This document shows, in pieces, positions 61,539 to 64,000 of a stretch of 64,000 bases of DNA; within the stretch, counting starts at the first letter, position 1; the number at the start of each line of letters is the position of its first letter. Origin of the DNA: Nannobrachium achirus (Eukaryota; Chordata; Actinopteri; Myctophiformes; Myctophidae). A program made the translations under genes and the position numbers. The notes under the pieces are model-generated. The model was not told the DNA's origin, made no database searches, and worked only from the letters and a program-made list of their open reading frames with translations. Where the stretch lies: positions 26,149,192 through 26,213,191 of the forward strand of contig OY997642.1 of the NCBI GenBank assembly GCA_963921795.1. The letters run 5' to 3'.

Positions 61539-62770
61539 TCAGAGTGGTTAAGGCTAGCTAAATTCCTAAAACCACTTTATTATTAAGGTCTTGAAAGGGA
61601 CGTTCAGGAGCGAAACACCCTTTACGACATTCAAACGTTTTTATACCAATATGCTCCTTTTTAAGTGATTTTGGTCAAGTATTGGGCCTAGTTTCATATC
61701 CAACTCTTAATCTAGCATTACTAATACATTCTAACAAAAGGCCTGTGCCAATTTCTTAGAAACAAAAAGGTTGACATGAAAATATTTTGAATGTTGTTCA
61801 ATGTTGGGGATCAGTAGGCTTGTAAAAGTCCTGAACTTTCTGTTTCAAAGACCACTCTAAGCTAATTTAACTGGACAACATTTACACTACTGGAACTCAT
61901 GTTGAGGCTTGGTAAACTTAATATCATGCCAATGTCTGAAACTGCCATAATGTATTTTCAAATGCTGTGGGATCCAAAAATATCGCCAAATATTTTGGTG
62001 GTATAAAGTTTTGCTTTAATAAATGGGAGATTTTATTATATTTATTTTGTATCTTAAAAAGCAGGTTTAGGTGACACTAGAGATTGTTATATGCTTTTCT
62101 GGAGTAGTGCCTTTGTTATTTATGACGCCTTAGATATAGGATGCACCTTGAAGATTGTTCTTTTTTCAGATCTTGGTTTGGTGGATTTGGGAGCTGCTAT
62201 GCAAACCAACCCCCCAGTTCCTTTCCTTGAGGTTATGGTTCTGTCAAGCAGGGATTTGTAAAATGACTGTTACTGTATTTAATGTCTTTAGTGTACGCAA
62301 TACAATCCGAAGACTAAAGCCTGAGTTATATACTTTGTGCACCGAAAATAACCGAGATCTTGTAAATCTGCTATTTTCGGTGAATGTATACTGTATATCA
62401 GGCTTTAAAGTGAGTTGAAAGTAAACTTCATGAATAAAACGAATACCATATTAAAACTGGAAAATAAAATGGAACTATGTTAAAGCAGGTCTGTAAAAGT
62501 AAGAGATGCAGTCATAGCTTTCCATGCAGAGGTCTTTTCCTTAATATTGCTGGAGGTTTTGTGTAGGCTCCTCTCTTGACACCACTGTTCAAAGGATGAG
62601 GACTGAGAACTCAATCTGTGCTCAACTGACCATTATTTGTCTGTGCTCTGTTTTTATTTAATCAACTTAAATGTATATTTTTTTGATGTATGATCTGAAC
62701 GCGACTGTGGTACTGTCTCATGTGCAAAACAGGGTTTTAATGTACAGTATTCATTGTTAATAAAACTTTA
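61539..62770 (+). other. 3' UTR of the ApoL/NPF gene with candidate poly(A) signals
   Basis: AATAAA motifs occur at about 62018, 62434, 62463 and 62759. The last (gttaataaaacttt) is a plausible main site. A compact palindrome at 62340-62385 (caccgaaaata ... tattttcggtg) is a hairpin-cassette relative that could fold in the mRNA. Confidence 0.5.
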
Positions 62771-63026
62771 GAAAAACTCTCATTCCCAGTTTTAACAGTG
62801 CTTTGAGTGGGTTGAAATGCAATATAATGGGGCTATAAAGATTAATAGTTTCCTGCTGCTACTATGACTTTGTTCATCTTAAACTGACAGTATTTGTTCA
62901 GTAAACAATAGTTGAGATAAGCTCTTTTGTACTTGATGTTTGTCCTTGCTCAGTGCTCATGTAATGACTGCAGGTGGGTCTGGTATTCCTGCTCTGTAAA
63001 AACGTGTTATCAGACTGGCCTATGGG

Positions 63027-63511
63027 CAGGGGCGTCACAAGGGGTAGGAAAGTGGGACTGAGTTACTGGGGCCCAAGGTGGAGGGGCCCTAATAACTTTA
63101 TCTATTGAAAAATAGCAGATATACAAGCTCACAGCGCGGCACCGAGTGCCGCGCTGCGAGCTTGTAGATCTGCTATTTTTGAAAAGTTGTGAAAATGTGT
63201 GAAAATCTTTGAATATATGTATTTTTTAAGTGAACATTTCCAACTCAAATTTTGCTTCTGGGGGTCCCTGGAACTAAATATTTTGAGATCGGGGTCCGTG
63301 GCCAAATACATATCATCTTGGGGGTCCTTGACATAGGTTTCTTGCACACAATTTCACAATTTTTCAAAAATAGCAGATCTACAAGCTCGCAGCGTGGCAC
63401 TCGTGCCGCACTGTGAGCTTGTATATCTGCTATTTTTCAATAGTTAACATTCATGGGGGGCCCGCAGTGAATCCTTGTACCCAGGGCCCAGAATTTGGTG
63501 TGACGCCCCTG
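63027..63511. mobile_element. hAT-type MITE with two hairpins, inverted relative to 1481-1943
   Basis: It starts caggggcgtcaca and ends tgtgacgcccctg, with a perfect 8-bp duplication cctatggg (63019-63026 and 63512-63519). Hairpins lie at 63102-63182 and 63355-63442. The body is a close reverse complement of the element at 1481-1943. Bases 63520-64000 show only a half hairpin at about 63593. Confidence 0.92.
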
Positions 63512-64000
63512 CCTATGGGTCCCCAGAAAATGTAGTTTAATATAGCATCAGAGTCAGTCTAATCACTTTAATCCTGTATACCTCAATTATTTGAAAATAG
63601 ACCATCTACAAGCTCAATGCTGAATTTGTATTTTTTTTTAATACAGCCTAGATAGAATTTCTGATCATCTTGCATTAGGACCTCTGAGACTGAGGACATC
63701 ATAACATCCAGGTTGTTGAGCAGCAGGAGACTTATTTCTGAATGATACCTTGATTACCTGGTGTCTACCAGCAGCACAAACCTATTTGAGGAATGTCCAA
63801 CCCACATACAGTATATTGCAATACATTCAGTCTATTTTGGAAAGTACAGCCTCCCATTCGAGGTCTTAGTTACAGCAACCGAAAGCAACACTGGTATCGT
63901 TTGTTGTTGGTGCCATTGCCATGACAGTGAAGTGAGTCAGTGTTTTAAGCCCCATTTGATTTGTATTGTGCCTATAATGACATGCCCAAGTATGGACGCC

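Overview
The window looks like teleost fish nuclear DNA. It holds vertebrate genes with GT-AG introns, fish-type tRNA-derived SINEs, a very high density of hAT-type and other non-autonomous DNA transposons, and long TG, CT and TA microsatellites. I cannot name the species.

Layout. (1) About 1-16.4 kb, + strand: the last nine coding exons of supervillin (svil), ending in the villin headpiece at 14991. Two small intronless genes lie inside the svil intron 2110-6724. They are mrpl57 (mitochondrial ribosomal protein, minus strand, 3945-4259) and an intact intronless rwdd1 copy (plus strand, 4635-5357). The rwdd1 copy has an A-run and long flanking direct repeats, so it is a retrocopy. (2) About 16.4-24.9 kb: nested transposons, including a 5'-truncated L1 with two later insertions. 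(3) 24979-27896, minus strand: an unrecognised coiled-coil protein on one long exon, interrupted by a 200-base N gap. (4) 28-35 kb: repeat-rich intergenic DNA with two large fold-back elements, Helitron-like debris and SINEs. (5) 35430-61538, + strand: one gene of about 36 coding exons and about 1036 codons. Its last exon encodes an apolipoprotein-L (ApoL) domain. Its N-terminal two thirds is built from tandem, mostly phase-0 mini-exons: first six pairs of a GMF-type box and an acidic Ser-rich box, then six boxes carrying NPF (EH-domain ligand) motifs that alternate with acidic linkers. (6) 61.5-64 kb: its 3' UTR and a hAT element.

The two observations most worth following are the ApoL/NPF mini-exon gene and a palindromic hairpin cassette of about 50-85 bp. 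The cassette occurs roughly 25-30 times here and sits inside several transposon families that have unrelated terminal repeats. For many transposons I found terminal inverted repeats and exact 8-bp target-site duplications by eye. Exon boundaries come from reading splice sites and frame, not from transcript data.
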